This document shows, piece by piece, positions 63,032-64,000 of a DNA stretch of 64,000 nt. The notes beneath the pieces are model-generated. The model was not told where the DNA came from. It did not search any database and saw only the letters and a list, made by a program, of their open reading frames with translations. Source of the stretch: Leuconostoc kimchii IMSNU 11154 (GTDB lineage: Bacteria; Bacillota; Bacilli; Lactobacillales; Lactobacillaceae); assembly GCF_000092505.1 (NCBI RefSeq), contig NC_014136.1, positions 806,001-870,000 on the forward strand, written 5' to 3'. The translations under genes were made by a program, and so were the position numbers. Numbering within the stretch: the first letter of the stretch is position 1; the number at the start of each line of letters is the position of its first letter.

Positions 63032-64000
63032 ACGTAAATACTTCCAAGGGACACTCTTGAACATCGCCTTAGTTTTGGCCATTGCTTTTTCGGTAATTTT
63101 AACAGGATTTGTGTTCAGTTCATTTGGTAAAAATGAAGCGCCAAGTATATCTGAAAGTCAGCAACCAGAACAACGGTTGTTAGAAATGTTTCGACCAACG
63201 CAGTATATTGTGACCCAATCTAATGGTCAACAAAAGCTCGTGGTTAATGATACTGACGAAAAAATCAAGGGTATTCGACGGGCTGTCACACAGTCTACAT
63301 TGGATGAGGCGCAAACCAAAACAGTCACAACCGGTCAAATAAAAAAAATTTTATCCACAAAAAAATCACAAATTTTCCGTTATCCTGATGTGATTCCTAT
63401 CTCTTATTTTAATACACGGTATGAGCAACATATTGTGGCACAAAAAACTTTTAATTTTAATTATTTTGTATTACCCCTTGATCACAAAAAAGAAGGCTAT
63501 TTTGTGAATACTAAGACGGATCAAGTCACGACAGTTAAAGTGAGTAAGTTGAATAGCGATCAGGTATGGCAACAGGTTAATAAATTACCAACTCATTTGA
63601 CGGTTGATTTTAAAGCCTACAATGGGCGTGTCGTTCTTAATTATCCGCAAAAAATTAAGTTACCAGTGTATTCTTATTTGGTAAATCATCGTGATCCAAA
63701 AACATATGTTTCTTCGCTTTTAGGAACACTGAACCAATTAACAATTACACAAGATGATGCTGAGACGGTGTATACGAATAAATTAAATAATCAGCAGATA
63801 ACCTATGACCCATCTTGGGAAACGGTTAAATTTGAAGATCATAATCCTAAAAACAAATTGCCGAAAACATATCTTGACCGATTAAATTCTAATTTTTCAC
63901 AAATCAATTTATTACAGCTGGATTTAACGGATACGCGTTTTTATGAAAGCCAAGATAACGGTAAGAAAATTACATTTCGAACCTATGTTGAAGGCTTTCC
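63021..64000 (+). CDS. yycH: YycH, negative regulator of WalK (cut by window end)
   Basis: About 326 residues are visible without a stop. It has one N-terminal helix (residues 12-34) and an extracytoplasmic domain with the YycH pattern QYIVTQSNGQQKLVVNDTDEKIKGIR and SQIFRYPDVIPISYFNTRYE. It normally acts with YycI at the membrane to restrain WalK. GAGGAGGAAG lies just before the ATG at 63021, inside the walK coding end. Confidence 0.88.
   Translation, partial: MRNRRKYFQGTLLNIALVLAIAFSVILTGFVFSSFGKNEAPSISESQQPEQRLLEMFRPTQYIVTQSNGQQKLVVNDTDEKIKGIRRAVTQSTLDEAQTKTVTTGQIKKILSTKKSQIFRYPDVIPISYFNTRYEQHIVAQKTFNFNYFVLPLDHKKEGYFVNTKTDQVTTVKVSKLNSDQVWQQVNKLPTHLTVDFKAYNGRVVLNYPQKIKLPVYSYLVNHRDPKTYVSSLLGTLNQLTITQDDAETVYTNKLNNQQITYDPSWETVKFEDHNPKNKLPKTYLDRLNSNFSQINLLQLDLTDTRFYESQDNGKKITFRTYVEGF

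Overview
The window looks like a chromosomal segment of a low-GC, obligately heterofermentative lactic acid bacterium, most likely Leuconostoc or a close relative in the Leuconostocaceae. The grounds are AT-rich Gram-positive genes, a full-length phosphoketolase (xpk), a Zn alcohol dehydrogenase, ECF transport, a T-box, the rpsF-ssb-rpsR / gdpP-rplI-dnaB block, and WalRK followed by YycH. The genus is an inference. I see no insertion sequence, prophage, CRISPR array or rRNA.

Layout. 1-4660: end of asd, a DUF218 membrane protein, then a glnQHMP-type amino-acid ABC operon with a structured leader. 4700-12460: a complete opp oligopeptide operon with two tandem binding proteins, followed by pepO at 12547-14439. 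14554-17560: a GT-C-like membrane protein, a TauE/SafE permease, tRNA-Tyr and tRNA-Gln. 17566-20135 (minus strand): aspA-type lyase, rpiA, GNAT. 20377-23987: dut, NUDIX, phosphoesterase, radA, a small membrane protein. 24134-30690: MMPL transporter, a NarL-type two-component pair, a YhgE-like protein and a TetR regulator. 30691-32592: a small accessory patch with a decayed gene and an antitoxin lacking its HTH. 32863-37355: gltX, quinone oxidoreductase, adh, an unknown gene. 37371-41870: a T-box(Met)-controlled operon with a SAM-hydrolase-like protein and an ECF transporter (mts type), then pepV. 43561-48893: S6-SSB-S18, GdpP, L9, replicative helicase. 49012-52750: ridA, ybaK-like and gntR (divergent), an Rgg-like regulator, an SDR. 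52963-60202: phosphoketolase, NUDIX, MFS, HAD, tpx, prs. 60336-64000: walR, walK, yycH (cut by the window edge).

The most striking pattern is not a gene. At least six genes (glnH, dut, gltX, the 36816 gene, the SAM-hydrolase gene and walK) have a Shine-Dalgarno (SD) sequence 20-70 nt upstream of the start codon, too far for normal initiation. A stable hairpin lies exactly between the two, and folding it would bring the SD to about 9-14 nt from the start. In five of the six the SD also faces a tiny ORF of 5-9 codons inside or overlapping the hairpin. pepV, ecfT and the HAD gene show weaker versions, and glnQ has an 18-codon upstream ORF overlapping a predicted H-type pseudoknot. This suggests recurrent hairpin-bridged or minicistron-coupled initiation. 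Other points of note are radA with a non-AUG (ATC or ATT) start, a pair of divergent, apparently leaderless genes sharing an inverted repeat, binding proteins without a lipobox cysteine, and several long perfect palindromes.
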